64,000 bases of DNA from Psychrobacter immobilis (GCF_904846175.1 NZ_CAJGZM010000004.1:339317-403316), one strand, 5' to 3'. Shown: positions 1 through 8,332, counted from the stretch's first letter. The notes: generated by a model from the sequence alone, not told the origin. Made by a program: numbers and translations.

Positions 1-1
1 T

Positions 2-217
2 AGCCAAGGTCAGTCAACTGAGACGTATCCGCTCAATCCAAACGGTTCGGTCGGCGGGGTCACGGGTCTGTGTAGCACTGACGGTCGCGTCACCATCATG
101 ATGCCGCACCCTGAGCGTACGCTACGTGCGTATAATCATAGCTGGAAACCAGAAGCGTGGGATGAGGACGGCGCGTGGATGCGGATGTTCCGTAATGCCC
201 GCGCATGGTTGCGTTAG
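2..217 (+). CDS. purL: Phosphoribosylformylglycinamidine synthase, C-terminal end (partial)
   Basis: Only the last 71 codons are in the window; the gene begins upstream. The reading frame opens at base 2 and ends at a TAG at 215-217. The peptide contains [11 protein letters not shown], the His-Pro-Glu part of the catalytic triad of the class I glutamine amidotransferase domain at the C-terminus of large PurL proteins, and it ends in [13 protein letters not shown], typical of proteobacterial PurL. PurL makes FGAM from FGAR, glutamine and ATP in cytosolic purine synthesis. A strong hairpin terminator follows 34 bases after the stop. Confidence 0.93.
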   Translation, partial: SQGQSTETYPLNPNGSVGGVTGLCSTDGRVTIMMPHPERTLRAYNHSWKPEAWDEDGAWMRMFRNARAWLR

Positions 218-243
218 GATATAAGCTAAATTATTTTAAACAT

Positions 244-277
244 AAAAAAAGGTGGGCTTCGGCTCACCTTTTTTTTA
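244..277 (+). terminator. Intrinsic terminator after purL
   Basis: Seven-base-pair stem 251-257/262-268 (one G-T pair) closed by a TTCG tetraloop, flanked by an A run and followed by eight T. It can also work on the minus strand because of the A run. Confidence 0.88.
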
Positions 278-332
278 TTTGGGATTTGAGGTTTTTAGAA
301 GCAGGGGAGCTAATCCCGCCTTCCGCTTGTAT

Positions 333-429
333 CTGCCAGTCTGGGCGAGGCGGTAACACGAGTTGAGATGTTGCTGTTACCTCGACACCACCTCAAACTC
401 TAGCCACCACAACTCGCCCAAACCAGCAG
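333..429 (-). ncRNA. Candidate structured RNA element (3' region of the small-protein cluster)
   Basis: The arms 333-349 and 413-429 are inverted repeats. Read as DNA they match at 14 of 17 positions. Read as RNA on the minus strand all three mismatches become G-U pairs, giving an unbroken 17-pair stem; on the plus strand they are C-A or A-C clashes. Inside the loop, 352-357 pairs with 376-381, and 360-367 pairs with 392-400 (one bulge), in the crossing order of an H-type pseudoknot. No convincing promoter is visible, so it may be the 3' UTR of the gene ending at 537 or a dispersed repeat. The fold was worked out by eye. A short minus-strand peptide reading (LPPRPDWQIQAEGG) crosses it, so a decayed coding repeat is the main alternative. 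Confidence 0.4.
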
Positions 430-536
430 GATACCGCTACAGTCGGGGCTAAAACGCGCTTCAAAGCAACCATTTGATAATAAATCAATCTGAGATTTAG
501 TTTTAATCGGTGCGCTAGGTGCACACTACGAACTTT

Positions 537-932
537 TCAATAAAACCAATCGCCATTGCGAAGATTTTCTATATCTCTGTCACTTGATTTACGCACCATG
601 TTAGATATTGTACCGTTAGCTTGTCCATGGTCTAGCTTTGTAAGAAAAGTATTGACCTCAGATTCATTCGCATGAAGTATCTTATCTAAGTAATATCGTT
701 GTTCACTCTTGTCTAATGCAATTTCTTGAAGTTGAAAGGGTCTATGTAGCGCAGCTTGAAGCAATGCCACTCTATATTTATCGTTCTCGATTACTTCAAA
801 GTCTTGAGCATTTATATCTATGATCACGTTATATTCTGCTAAGCCACTTTCAACAGAAATATTTAAAGTGTAAGCTTCATTTTCTGCTTTAGCTAGCATA
901 CGAAGATCATAAAATATGATTTTTTTATCCAT
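537..932 (-). CDS. Hypothetical protein, 131 aa
   Basis: I do not recognise the family. The protein is soluble, mixed charge, with no signal peptide, membrane segment or cysteine. It starts MDKKIIFYDLRML and ends NLRNGDWFY. The start is supported by AGGA eight bases upstream of the ATG, and this ribosome site overlaps the stop codon of the upstream 60-aa gene, which suggests translational coupling. It lies last in a leftward cluster with that gene and the lipoprotein amidase. The structured element at 333-429 lies about 110 bases after its stop. Function unknown; a real gene is likely from the coupling and coding character. Confidence 0.7.
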   Translation of the reverse strand: MDKKIIFYDLRMLAKAENEAYTLNISVESGLAEYNVIIDINAQDFEVIENDKYRVALLQAALHRPFQLQEIALDKSEQRYYLDKILHANESEVNTFLTKLDHGQANGTISNMVRKSSDRDIENLRNGDWFY

Positions 933-940
933 ATTTTTTC

Positions 941-1123
941 CTAATCAGCTTTCCCTTTCTTAGCCTCAGCAATCAACTCATGAATCTTCGCACTTTCTTT
1001 TAGCACGCAAGCTTCATACGCAGAGAGAGGTTCAGCTTCTTGCTGTTTTGCTTGCTCTTGTTTGGCTTTTTCTTCTAAATACTTTTGAAGATCGTCTTGC
1101 TCGTTTGGTTGTGAGTTACTCAT
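941..1123 (-). CDS. Small hydrophilic protein, 60 aa
   Basis: A 60-residue, highly charged protein rich in Glu, Lys, Gln and Ala. Residues 10-30 (DDLQKYLEEKAKQEQAKQQ) are likely helical, possibly a short coiled coil. It has a single Cys (C39) and no signal peptide. AGGAG lies nine bases before the ATG; an out-of-frame ATG between them meets a stop after four codons. It follows the amidase gene by 29 bases and overlaps the ribosome site of the next gene. Not recognised; it could be an adaptor of its neighbours, but that is only an inference from position. Confidence 0.68.
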   Translation of the reverse strand: MSNSQPNEQDDLQKYLEEKAKQEQAKQQEAEPLSAYEACVLKESAKIHELIAEAKKGKAD

Positions 1124-1152
1124 GGCTCATGTCTCCTAATATTTTTTATTCA

Positions 1153-2037
1153 TTAATAAAAGTCATCACGACCAGCATACTTCTTATTGAGTGCCTTTAA
1201 AATAGCATACGTTTCTAAATCCAGCTCGCCCGTTGGTTGTTGCGGACGGAAATGCAGTTGAAAGGCATACAAGACATTACGACTAGCTTTATCCCATTCA
1301 TCAGTGTTATTGATTTGATAACCATAATCGCGTAACGCTTGCTTAATCTCAGGTATCGTTGCTGCTGAAAATGTGTCTTGATGCATAAAGAATTGCTTAT
1401 CAAAGTCATCATACCAAGCGCCAATGCCATACTCTTTATACAGTCGCCGCCACGGGAACTTTGCACCGGGGTCGATTTTACGCGAGGGTGCCATATCCGC
1501 ATGACCGATGATATTCTTTGGTGAAATTTTATATCTCGCTGCCAATTCTTGCACCAATTGCGCGACTTTTTTAATCTGCAACTCATCAAATTCAACATAG
1601 TGCTCGTAAGGATGGTAGTCGAGATTGCCATTTTTTAAGGCGTTTCGATATTCAGGTTTAATCCCGCTATTTACAATCTCAATGCCAATAGAGGTATCGT
1701 TAAGTATCGTTCTACCTGCAAAGCCACCATCGCCAGCATGCCAAGCGCGTTCACTTTCAGGTACTAAGTTATAAATTTTATTATCGTCATGGTCTAAAAT
1801 CAGATAGTGAGCGCTGACTTGACCAGTGGTCAAAGTATTTATCGATCTGGCATTATTTGAGACGGTATAGTGCAGGACGATGGATTTAATCCGCTCGCTC
1901 TTGCCTTGGGCTTGATAGGTATCACTATCGATAATGAAAGGTTCAGTGTTCGCTATTTGCGTGTTATTAGTGGTCACACAACCAATTAGGGGCAGCGTTA
2001 AGGCACACGCCAATGCTAAAAATATGTTTTTTACCAT
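1153..2037 (-). CDS. N-acetylmuramoyl-L-alanine amidase, AmiD-like lipoprotein
   Basis: The 294-aa protein has a lipoprotein signal peptide with lipobox LIGC (C20), so it should be anchored in the cell envelope. Residues about 50-205 form an Amidase_2 domain: the HYTVSN segment and IGHADMAPSRKIDPG provide the His, His and Asp zinc ligands, and IGIEIVNSG is the conserved core strand. Residues about 225-285 resemble a peptidoglycan-binding type 1 domain (IKQALRDYGYQI...NVLYAFQLHFRP). This layout is that of AmiD, which cuts the bond between MurNAc and the stem peptide, including anhydro-muropeptides, during wall recycling. It is six bases from the MOSC gene upstream and probably co-transcribed. 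Confidence 0.9.
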   Translation of the reverse strand: MVKNIFLALACALTLPLIGCVTTNNTQIANTEPFIIDSDTYQAQGKSERIKSIVLHYTVSNNARSINTLTTGQVSAHYLILDHDDNKIYNLVPESERAWHAGDGGFAGRTILNDTSIGIEIVNSGIKPEYRNALKNGNLDYHPYEHYVEFDELQIKKVAQLVQELAARYKISPKNIIGHADMAPSRKIDPGAKFPWRRLYKEYGIGAWYDDFDKQFFMHQDTFSAATIPEIKQALRDYGYQINNTDEWDKASRNVLYAFQLHFRPQQPTGELDLETYAILKALNKKYAGRDDFY

Positions 2038-2043
2038 GAAATA

Positions 2044-2811
2044 TTAACCCTTTTGAACCTTCTTCGCCAAAACCGTTTTCCAGCTGTCTTCCAAACATTC
2101 AATCGTAAGCCAAGGCTCAATCACTTCGATATCAAATTTTTCTTTTGAATTTGATAGCTGCCACAATGTCTCAAGTGTCGCAAAAGGATAGGGACGCTCG
2201 ATGAGATATACGGGTAAATCAGCGCTAATAATGCCATCACGTACGACCTGAAAATACCAGCCAGCGATACCTTGTTTAGTCACCCAAGAGGCGATATTGG
2301 GCACCTTACTAAATTGCCCGATTTGGTCATTGATTTTGTAGCATGGACGGCGCGGTTGTACGATGCGAAGTTGTACGCTCTCGTTATTATCATTATTGCC
2401 ATACTTCCCACCATATTGAAAAACATCACCAATACACACCGTCGACTCATCCATTGCAGGCAGACCATTTACTGCTTCAGTCGTTAAGTTTTCACCTAGT
2501 GTGCCAACGCGTACCTTCAAACCAAACTCAGCGTTAATCTTATCGTAAGTCGCCGTTGCTAGTTGATGTACGGCTTTTAGTGGGCCGCCATGATGGCGTC
2601 GATCGGCTTGTTCATCGGTGGTGAGACCCATAAAATTGACCGCGACAGGCGCTTTGATGGGCGCTTTATCAATCGCGCTCATCTCTTCACGGGCGAATGG
2701 CATGGCTTTGCCAGCACGAACGCAGATTAGATTGGCGATATGTAGCGGTAAAGGTTGATTGAAATCAGTGCTATTTTTTTGGCTAGAAGACGTTATCGTT
2801 TCTATGTTCAT
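2044..2811 (-). CDS. MOSC domain protein, YiiM-like
   Basis: I chose the ATG at 2811 (255 aa): AGGA lies eight bases upstream, whereas an earlier in-frame ATG at 2847 has no ribosome site. The protein carries the MOSC fold with the conserved Cys in RPCYKIN, the residue that holds the molybdenum cofactor sulfur in this family, plus HHGGPLKAVHQLA near the N-terminus. YiiM proteins reduce N-hydroxylated bases and similar compounds using the molybdenum cofactor; this activity is family knowledge. The gene ends six bases before the amidase start, so the two are likely one transcript though their roles differ. Confidence 0.86.
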   Translation of the reverse strand: MNIETITSSSQKNSTDFNQPLPLHIANLICVRAGKAMPFAREEMSAIDKAPIKAPVAVNFMGLTTDEQADRRHHGGPLKAVHQLATATYDKINAEFGLKVRVGTLGENLTTEAVNGLPAMDESTVCIGDVFQYGGKYGNNDNNESVQLRIVQPRRPCYKINDQIGQFSKVPNIASWVTKQGIAGWYFQVVRDGIISADLPVYLIERPYPFATLETLWQLSNSKEKFDIEVIEPWLTIECLEDSWKTVLAKKVQKG

Positions 2812-2970
2812 GGAATATCCTAATCGATAGCGGTTTTTTAGGCGCATGGTTTTATCGTTAGTGGTATAAATAATGCGTATTATCTTAGCCTAATCATGCG
2901 GCTGATTATACGGTTGCGGCATTTTAAAGTTTATCAGAACGTCAAAATTTATAGGTGCTACTTTTTAAAC

Positions 2971-3005
2971 AAAAAAAGACCAGAATAGCTATCTGGTCTT
3001 TTTAC
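2971..3005 (-). terminator. Intrinsic terminator after rsfS
   Basis: Eight-base-pair perfect stem 2977-2984/2992-2999 with a seven-base loop; on the minus strand it is followed by seven T. It ends the rsfS transcript and separates it from the MOSC gene. Confidence 0.85.
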
Positions 3006-3048
3006 TTGTGCGTTTTTCAGTATTAAACAATTATCGCAATGGATAATC

Positions 3049-3462
3049 TTATTTGTTTTTGTTGCGGCGACCAGCGGTTTTCTTTTCACGTGGGACGGCG
3101 ACCAGCTCAGCCAATTGCTCAGGTGATGACCATAGACCTTCTAAGTCATAAAACTCGCGGGCTTGTGGGGTCATCATATGCACGACAACTGCACCCAAAT
3201 CAATCAAGGTCCAGTCAGAGTCGATACCGCCTTCACGGCCAAGTGGCATAAAACCTGCTAGCTTCGCTTCAGCGCCGACGCTATCTGCCATCGCGCGTAC
3301 ATGGCGTTTAGACGTACCATCAGCGATGACGATACGCTCCATCACGTCAGTTAAGCTTTCTACATTCATTACGGTGATATTTTTCGCTTTCATATCGTCT
3401 AGTGCGCTTTCGACTACCGCTAAGCATTCTTTTAAGCGTTCGTCAGTCATGGTGTTGGTCAT
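3049..3462 (-). CDS. rsfS: Ribosomal silencing factor RsfS
   Basis: The 137-aa protein is a full RsfS/Iojap protein, which binds ribosomal protein uL14 on the 50S subunit and blocks subunit joining during starvation. Diagnostic segments are ITVMNVESLTDVMERIVIADGTS near residue 30 and DWTLIDLGAVVVHMMTPQAREFYDLEGLW near residue 85. A basic Lys/Arg-rich tail (KKTAGRRNKNK) extends the usual length slightly. It is downstream of nadD, the common pairing in proteobacteria, with about 140 bases between. Confidence 0.95.
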   Translation of the reverse strand: MTNTMTDERLKECLAVVESALDDMKAKNITVMNVESLTDVMERIVIADGTSKRHVRAMADSVGAEAKLAGFMPLGREGGIDSDWTLIDLGAVVVHMMTPQAREFYDLEGLWSSPEQLAELVAVPREKKTAGRRNKNK

Positions 3463-3603
3463 AAAATGTAATCTCTTGAATCGTAAATATTAAAAATAAA
3501 ATGGTAAATCGTCAATTTGCATAAAGTTGTATGGCCGAGCTGACCCAATATGAGCAGTGACGTATCTAGGCAAGGCATACAAAATGACAATAATATGATG
3601 ATT

Positions 3604-4500
3604 TTAACGGAATTGAGCAGCAGAATATAGCTGATGGGCAATAATATATTGATAAACAGCAGGATTTAGCCATTTAGCGAATGAATTGGGTGCAGTATCG
3701 CCTATGATATCATTTATTGGTTGCAAAGATGCGATTTGCGTTTCGGCAGCGTGCTTTATATTTAGAGATTGAGGCGCTTGCGGTCGTTGTTGATAAAGTT
3801 GTCGTTGCAGTTGCTGACGTATTTGGGTGCTCGATATCGCTGACACAGGGCGCGGGTCTATATAGATGCGACCTTGGTTAGGATTTTTCAAGATAGGACA
3901 GTCTGTTAAATGTTCGCTAGGCGCTATAATAAGTTCTGTAGCTGAAGCAGTGCTTAAAGATTGTAGCGATGCAGGAAGTTGAGATTTTAACTGGGTAGGG
4001 GAGTTAGTTGCAGGGAGGTTTTGATTAAATTCAGAAGTTTCTTCACGATTAAATACCCATAAATTGACATAATCTGTGAGGCGTAAACCGTCTTTCCATT
4101 TATCCAAACTGCGCGCGCTATCCATCCCCATGATAAATATCAAACTGTCATTTGGATAGCGGTCGCGTAATGTCTGTACGCTATCGATGGTATAGACGGG
4201 CGGCGCTTGCCAAAGTTCAATCTCATTAATTTGTAATGGCGTATCTTGTATTGCCAGCTTTAGCATGGTCAAGCGGTGCTCAGGCTTGGTGCTGTCTTCT
4301 TTAAAAGGCGAGCGCGCATTGGGCAATAATGACACCTGTAACTCGCGCTGTTGCAGCTTAGCTAGCGGTGATAAATGCTCATAAACATACATCGCTAACT
4401 GTAAATGACCATTATGCACAGGATCAAATGAGCCACCCAAATAAGCACGAATAGCTGAGGCAGTTTTTATTGTAGGGTAATGATGAACAGTATTTGGCAT
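3604..4500 (-). CDS. nadD: Nicotinate-nucleotide adenylyltransferase, enlarged
   Basis: NadD transfers AMP from ATP to nicotinate mononucleotide in NAD synthesis. Visible motifs: GGSFDPVHNGHL (HxGH nucleotidyltransferase motif) near residue 22, FIMGMDSARSLDKWK in the middle and AISSTQIRQQL (the ISSTxIR motif). At 298 aa it is much longer than the usual 190-230. The extra length sits in two places: a Ser/Gln/Asn-rich stretch of roughly 40 residues after WVFNREE, and a stretch of about 35 residues after the ISSTxIR helix, before the final NPAVYQYIIAHQLY. All catalytic motifs remain, so it should be active. Confidence 0.92.
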   Translation of the reverse strand: MPNTVHHYPTIKTASAIRAYLGGSFDPVHNGHLQLAMYVYEHLSPLAKLQQRELQVSLLPNARSPFKEDSTKPEHRLTMLKLAIQDTPLQINEIELWQAPPVYTIDSVQTLRDRYPNDSLIFIMGMDSARSLDKWKDGLRLTDYVNLWVFNREETSEFNQNLPATNSPTQLKSQLPASLQSLSTASATELIIAPSEHLTDCPILKNPNQGRIYIDPRPVSAISSTQIRQQLQRQLYQQRPQAPQSLNIKHAAETQIASLQPINDIIGDTAPNSFAKWLNPAVYQYIIAHQLYSAAQFR

Positions 4501-4640
4501 AAATGAGTGAATAAAAATCTGATAAAAAGGCGGTTATGGTTAATTTATTTTAAATTGACTATAACATGTGGCCATTCACTTATCGCACTTATTGCGCTTA
4601 TCGATTTTATTATGCCTAACTATAGCGGTTAAGCGCCAAT

Positions 4641-4672
4641 AAAAAACCGACCATCATAGCGATAGTCGGTTA
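4641..4672 (-). terminator. Intrinsic terminator after pta
   Basis: Stem 4646-4651/4665-4670 (ACCGAC/GTCGGT) with a three-pair inner extension; on the minus strand six T follow. Confidence 0.82.
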
Positions 4673-4706
4673 AATATAGAATGATTACTTATAAATTTTA
4701 ACGTAA

Positions 4707-6863
4707 TTAAATCGCATCGCTATCGGCTTGGATGGCAGTTAGAGCGATGGTATAAATAATATCATCGACCAAGGCACCACGGGATAAGTCATTAACGGGT
4801 TTATTTAAGCCTTGCAACATCGGCCCGACGCTGACCACATTGGCGCTACGTTGTACCGCTTTATATGTGGTATTACCCGTATTTAGGTCAGGGAAGATAA
4901 AGACATTGGCTTGTCCTGCAACCAGTGAGTCAGGCGCTTTTTGTTTACCGACGCTCATGACCGAAGCGGCATCATATTGCAGTGGTCCATCAACAGCAAG
5001 ATGCGGCGCACGCTGGCGGACGATTTCAGTCGCACGGATGACTTTTTCGACATCAGCGCCAGTACCTGATGAGCCAGTTGAGTAGCTAATCATCGCCACT
5101 TTTGGATTGATACCAAAGGCAGCGGCAGACTGTGCCGATTGAATAGCGATTTCAGCGAGCTCTTCAGCATTTGGATTTGGATTGATAGCGCAGTCACCAT
5201 AGACCACCACTTGCTCAGGCAACAGCATAAAGAATACTGACGATACGAGCGAGTACTGCGGCGCGGTTTTAATCAACTGAAAGGCTGGGCGCACGGTATT
5301 CGCCGTGGTATGTATCGCCCCAGAAACGAGACCGTCAACTTCATTCATCTCGAGCATGGTCGTACCCAAATAAACCGTATCTTTTAGGTATTCAGCGGCC
5401 ACTTCAGCATTGGTTTTACCTTTACGGCGCTCAACCACAGCGGCGATATATTTAGCCATATCAAGGGTGTCAGGATCGATAATCTCAAGCCCTTCAGGCA
5501 ACACTAAGTCACGGTTTTTAGCGACTTGCTCGACGTCGCTGCGTTTCGCTAGCAATACACAGTTAGCGATACCGCGGCTTTGACAAATACAAGCAGCTTC
5601 GACCGTACGTGGTTCAGAGCCTTCTGGTAAGACGATACGTTTTTTGGCACTTTGTGCTTTTTTGACCACCTGATGACGGAATGCTGAAGGTGATAAACGC
5701 GTCTCATATTCTTGACTAAAATATTCTTTAATCCAGTTAAGGTCTAAATGCGCGGCAACATAACTCGCTACTTCTTCGGCGCGCTCGGTATCATCGCTTG
5801 GAATCTCAGCGCTCATATGCACAAGACTTTGTACAGTCTCATAACTGTCACTTTCGACACTCATGACCGGAATACCGGTTTTTAGCGCCGATTGCCAAAG
5901 CTCGGCCACCGTTGGGCTTGGTACTACGCCGCCGGTTAACACCAGTCCTGCCAGTGGAATGCCATTGATGCAGGCAAGTCCCGCTGCCAATAATAAATCA
6001 TCGCGGTCGCCCGGTACGACGATCAGCGTGCCACGTTTAAAGACTTCATCGACCCGCGCAACCGAGCGCGCCGTCAAACTGATACGATTGATACGGCGCG
6101 ATTTTGCTTCACCAACATTTAACCAAGTAGCATCAAGCTCAGCGGCGATATCCCACGTACGCGGTACCGAAAGTGAATCGCTAAATGGTACCACGCCGAT
6201 TAAGCGGAACTGCTCAGTATTAAAATGCGGTGATAGGCGCTGAACTTCTTGTATAAAACCTTGGTCTAAATGAACGACGGCTTCACCCGGGGCGACCATT
6301 TGATTTTCAATGGTGCTTTGGACATTTGGCAAATCATGCATACGCATTAAAATACAGCCAAGCATACGATCACTGGCCATACCACCAAATTCACGAGCAT
6401 GGACGTCAAGCTTGTCGGCTAAATAGGCAGGTTTGCTGCTATCTGCGGTACTGACAAAGATGATTTTGGCGTCTAACGCATTGGCAATCGCGCGGTTGAT
6501 CTGTGACGCATAAGAGGTCTCAGTCGTCGATACTAAGCCTTCGCAAATGACCACATCATAGTCATCACCAAGGGTATTATAATTAACGACTACTTCTTCC
6601 ATCAAGTCATCAAGATTGTCATCACCAAGCATACGCTCAACGCGTTGACGGCTGATAGACTTAGGCGGGTTAAGACCAAAAGCATGCATGGCCAAGGCGC
6701 TTGAGCTGTCTAGACTGTTTTGTTTATCAAGGGTGTCGTCTTGCAAAAATGGCTTCATAAAGCCTGCTTTGATACCATTATAATCAAAAGCACGAATCAA
6801 ACCTAACGCCGCTGACGTCACACCGATACCGCGGCTGATAGGCACAAGTAAAAAAGTTTGCAT
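4707..6863 (-). CDS. pta: Phosphate acetyltransferase, long form
   Basis: The 718-aa long-form Pta interconverts acetyl-CoA plus phosphate with acetyl phosphate plus CoA. The first ~350 residues are the P-loop-like and DRTGG regulatory domains (MQTFLLVPISRGIGVTSAALGLIRAF; IVVPGDRDDLLLAAGLA). The last ~330 are the catalytic PTA domain (RIVLPEGSEPRTVEAA; MISYSTGSSGTGADVEKV; VFIFPDLNTGN). AGGA lies six bases before the ATG. It follows ackA by 175 bases, a spacer holding an inverted repeat and a five-copy tandem repeat, so pta may have partly independent control. Confidence 0.97.
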   Translation of the reverse strand: MQTFLLVPISRGIGVTSAALGLIRAFDYNGIKAGFMKPFLQDDTLDKQNSLDSSSALAMHAFGLNPPKSISRQRVERMLGDDNLDDLMEEVVVNYNTLGDDYDVVICEGLVSTTETSYASQINRAIANALDAKIIFVSTADSSKPAYLADKLDVHAREFGGMASDRMLGCILMRMHDLPNVQSTIENQMVAPGEAVVHLDQGFIQEVQRLSPHFNTEQFRLIGVVPFSDSLSVPRTWDIAAELDATWLNVGEAKSRRINRISLTARSVARVDEVFKRGTLIVVPGDRDDLLLAAGLACINGIPLAGLVLTGGVVPSPTVAELWQSALKTGIPVMSVESDSYETVQSLVHMSAEIPSDDTERAEEVASYVAAHLDLNWIKEYFSQEYETRLSPSAFRHQVVKKAQSAKKRIVLPEGSEPRTVEAACICQSRGIANCVLLAKRSDVEQVAKNRDLVLPEGLEIIDPDTLDMAKYIAAVVERRKGKTNAEVAAEYLKDTVYLGTTMLEMNEVDGLVSGAIHTTANTVRPAFQLIKTAPQYSLVSSVFFMLLPEQVVVYGDCAINPNPNAEELAEIAIQSAQSAAAFGINPKVAMISYSTGSSGTGADVEKVIRATEIVRQRAPHLAVDGPLQYDAASVMSVGKQKAPDSLVAGQANVFIFPDLNTGNTTYKAVQRSANVVSVGPMLQGLNKPVNDLSRGALVDDIIYTIALTAIQADSDAI

Positions 6864-6894
6864 AATGTATCCTACTGTTTATTATATTTTTAAC

Positions 6895-6937
6895 GAGGTT
6901 CTCATTCTTTTATCTATAAAACAGTTCTGAGAACCTC
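6895..6937. repeat. 10-bp perfect inverted repeat between ackA and pta
   Basis: GAGGTTCTCA at 6895-6904 and its exact complement at 6928-6937, separated by 23 bases. It lies about 30 bases upstream of the pta start. No T run follows on the minus strand, so it is not a clear terminator; it could be a protein-binding site, an attenuator or an mRNA-processing hairpin. Confidence 0.75.
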
Positions 6938-6943
6938 TGATAC

Positions 6944-7043
6944 GCATTGCTATTAATCTTTATGCGTTTCCACTAGTCTTTAAGCATTGCCACTAGTCTT
7001 GACACGTTGCTAATAGTGCTTAGATATTAATAATAGACTTATT
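6944..7043. repeat. Degenerate 20-bp tandem repeat, five copies
   Basis: Units of exactly 20 bases start at 6944, 6964, 6984, 7004 and 7024, with the general form GC-TTGCCACTAGTCTTTA. Copies 2 and 3 share an unbroken 12-base core (CCACTAGTCTT plus a neighbour); the outer copies are more diverged. The fifth copy runs over the ackA stop codon at 7039-7041. The period is about two helical turns. Confidence 0.75.
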
Positions 7044-8271
7044 CTATACCCAGTGCTTGACGCGTTTCTTGCGCGATACGGTATTCTTCATCGGTCGGTA
7101 TTACCCACAGCTCAATACTGCTATCATCGGCTTGGAAACTGCCCTCGTTACCACCGACCAAGCTGGCGTTTTTATCGGCATCTACTTTGATGCCAAAATG
7201 CGGCATCATCTCTAAAATACGTGTACGCGTGGTCACTGAGTTTTCGCCGATACCACCGGTAAAGACGATACCGGTAAAATTAGGGAGGGCACAGCTTAAG
7301 CTAGCAAGGTATTTGGCGACGCGATAACAGAACATCTCAATCGCAAGTTTAGCGTCTTGATGACCTTCATCAGCTGCTTGCTCAATAGTACGTAAGTCAT
7401 TCGATAAACCCGAGATACCAAGCAGACCGCTTTCGTTATTGAGCATTTTGTCAATTTCTTCTAAGCTCATACCTAGTTGGCGTTTAAGGTGAATGTGCAA
7501 GCTTGGGTCAATATCACCGCTGCGTGTACCCATCATTAGCCCCTCGAGCGGGGTCAAACCCATGCTAGTATCAAGGCTTTTACCTTCGTAAACAGCGGTC
7601 GCTGAGCAGCCATTGCCCAAATGCGCCGTTAACCAACCATGTGGTCCTTTTGCGCTGGTAATTTCGCTGGCGCGTTCTGAGACATAAGCATGCGAGGTGC
7701 CATGGAAGCCATAACGACGAATTTTGTGTTCTGCATAAAGGGCTTTTGGCAGCGGATAACGGAAGGCAACCGGCGGCATGGTTTGATGGAACGCGGTATC
7801 AAATACCACCACTTGTGGAATCTCAGGATAAATAGCTTGTACCGCTTCGATACCTAGCGCATTGGCCGGGTTATGTAGTGGCGCGAGCACTTTTAAACGC
7901 TTCACTTCTTGCAGCACATGATCATCAACACGCACCGCTTCTGAATATTCACGGCCGCCATGAACGACGCGATGACCGACAGCGATAAAGTGATACTGTT
8001 CAAGTAACTCAAGGATTTTCTTTAAGGCAAGCTCATGACGACCACCAGCGATGGTGATTTCTAGCTTTTCGCCGTTTAATGTGGTGTGCTTGATACGAGC
8101 GGTATCGAGTCCTAAGTTTTCGGCCAGACCCGTGATACGGGTAACATTGTCTTCGCTAATCAAGGCGTATTTGATAGAAGAGGAACCGCAGTTGAGGACT
8201 AAAGTGGGGTTAGTCAGGTTTGATGTTCCGGTATTTTTGTCATCAAAAGTTGTGGTTAGGCTGGCGCTCAT
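7039..8271 (-). CDS. ackA: Acetate kinase
   Basis: The 410-aa enzyme phosphorylates acetate with ATP, or makes ATP from acetyl phosphate. Family signatures are VLNCGSSSIKYAL near residue 26, the FDTAFHQTMP loop, YGFHGTSHAYVS, the phosphate-binding HLGNGCSATAV and VFTGGIGENS near the C-terminus. AAGGA lies six bases before the ATG. It is the first gene of the leftward ackA-pta pair; both together run the overflow pathway from acetyl-CoA to acetate. Its N-terminus is about 20 residues longer than usual (Thr/Asn-rich). Confidence 0.97.
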   Translation of the reverse strand: MSASLTTTFDDKNTGTSNLTNPTLVLNCGSSSIKYALISEDNVTRITGLAENLGLDTARIKHTTLNGEKLEITIAGGRHELALKKILELLEQYHFIAVGHRVVHGGREYSEAVRVDDHVLQEVKRLKVLAPLHNPANALGIEAVQAIYPEIPQVVVFDTAFHQTMPPVAFRYPLPKALYAEHKIRRYGFHGTSHAYVSERASEITSAKGPHGWLTAHLGNGCSATAVYEGKSLDTSMGLTPLEGLMMGTRSGDIDPSLHIHLKRQLGMSLEEIDKMLNNESGLLGISGLSNDLRTIEQAADEGHQDAKLAIEMFCYRVAKYLASLSCALPNFTGIVFTGGIGENSVTTRTRILEMMPHFGIKVDADKNASLVGGNEGSFQADDSSIELWVIPTDEEYRIAQETRQALGIE

Positions 8272-8332
8272 ACTCTATCCTTAGATTTTATTTTGTAAGT
8301 GGTGAATCGTCATCGATTATCACCGGTTGTAT

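Noticed and set aside
3459..3641. 60-codon minus-strand open frame between nadD and rsfS
   Set aside because: It overlaps the rsfS start and the nadD end, and its hydrophobic residues come from AT-rich sequence.
6944..7043. CRISPR array between ackA and pta
   Set aside because: The units are contiguous 20-mers without spacers and are degenerate; no cas gene is present.
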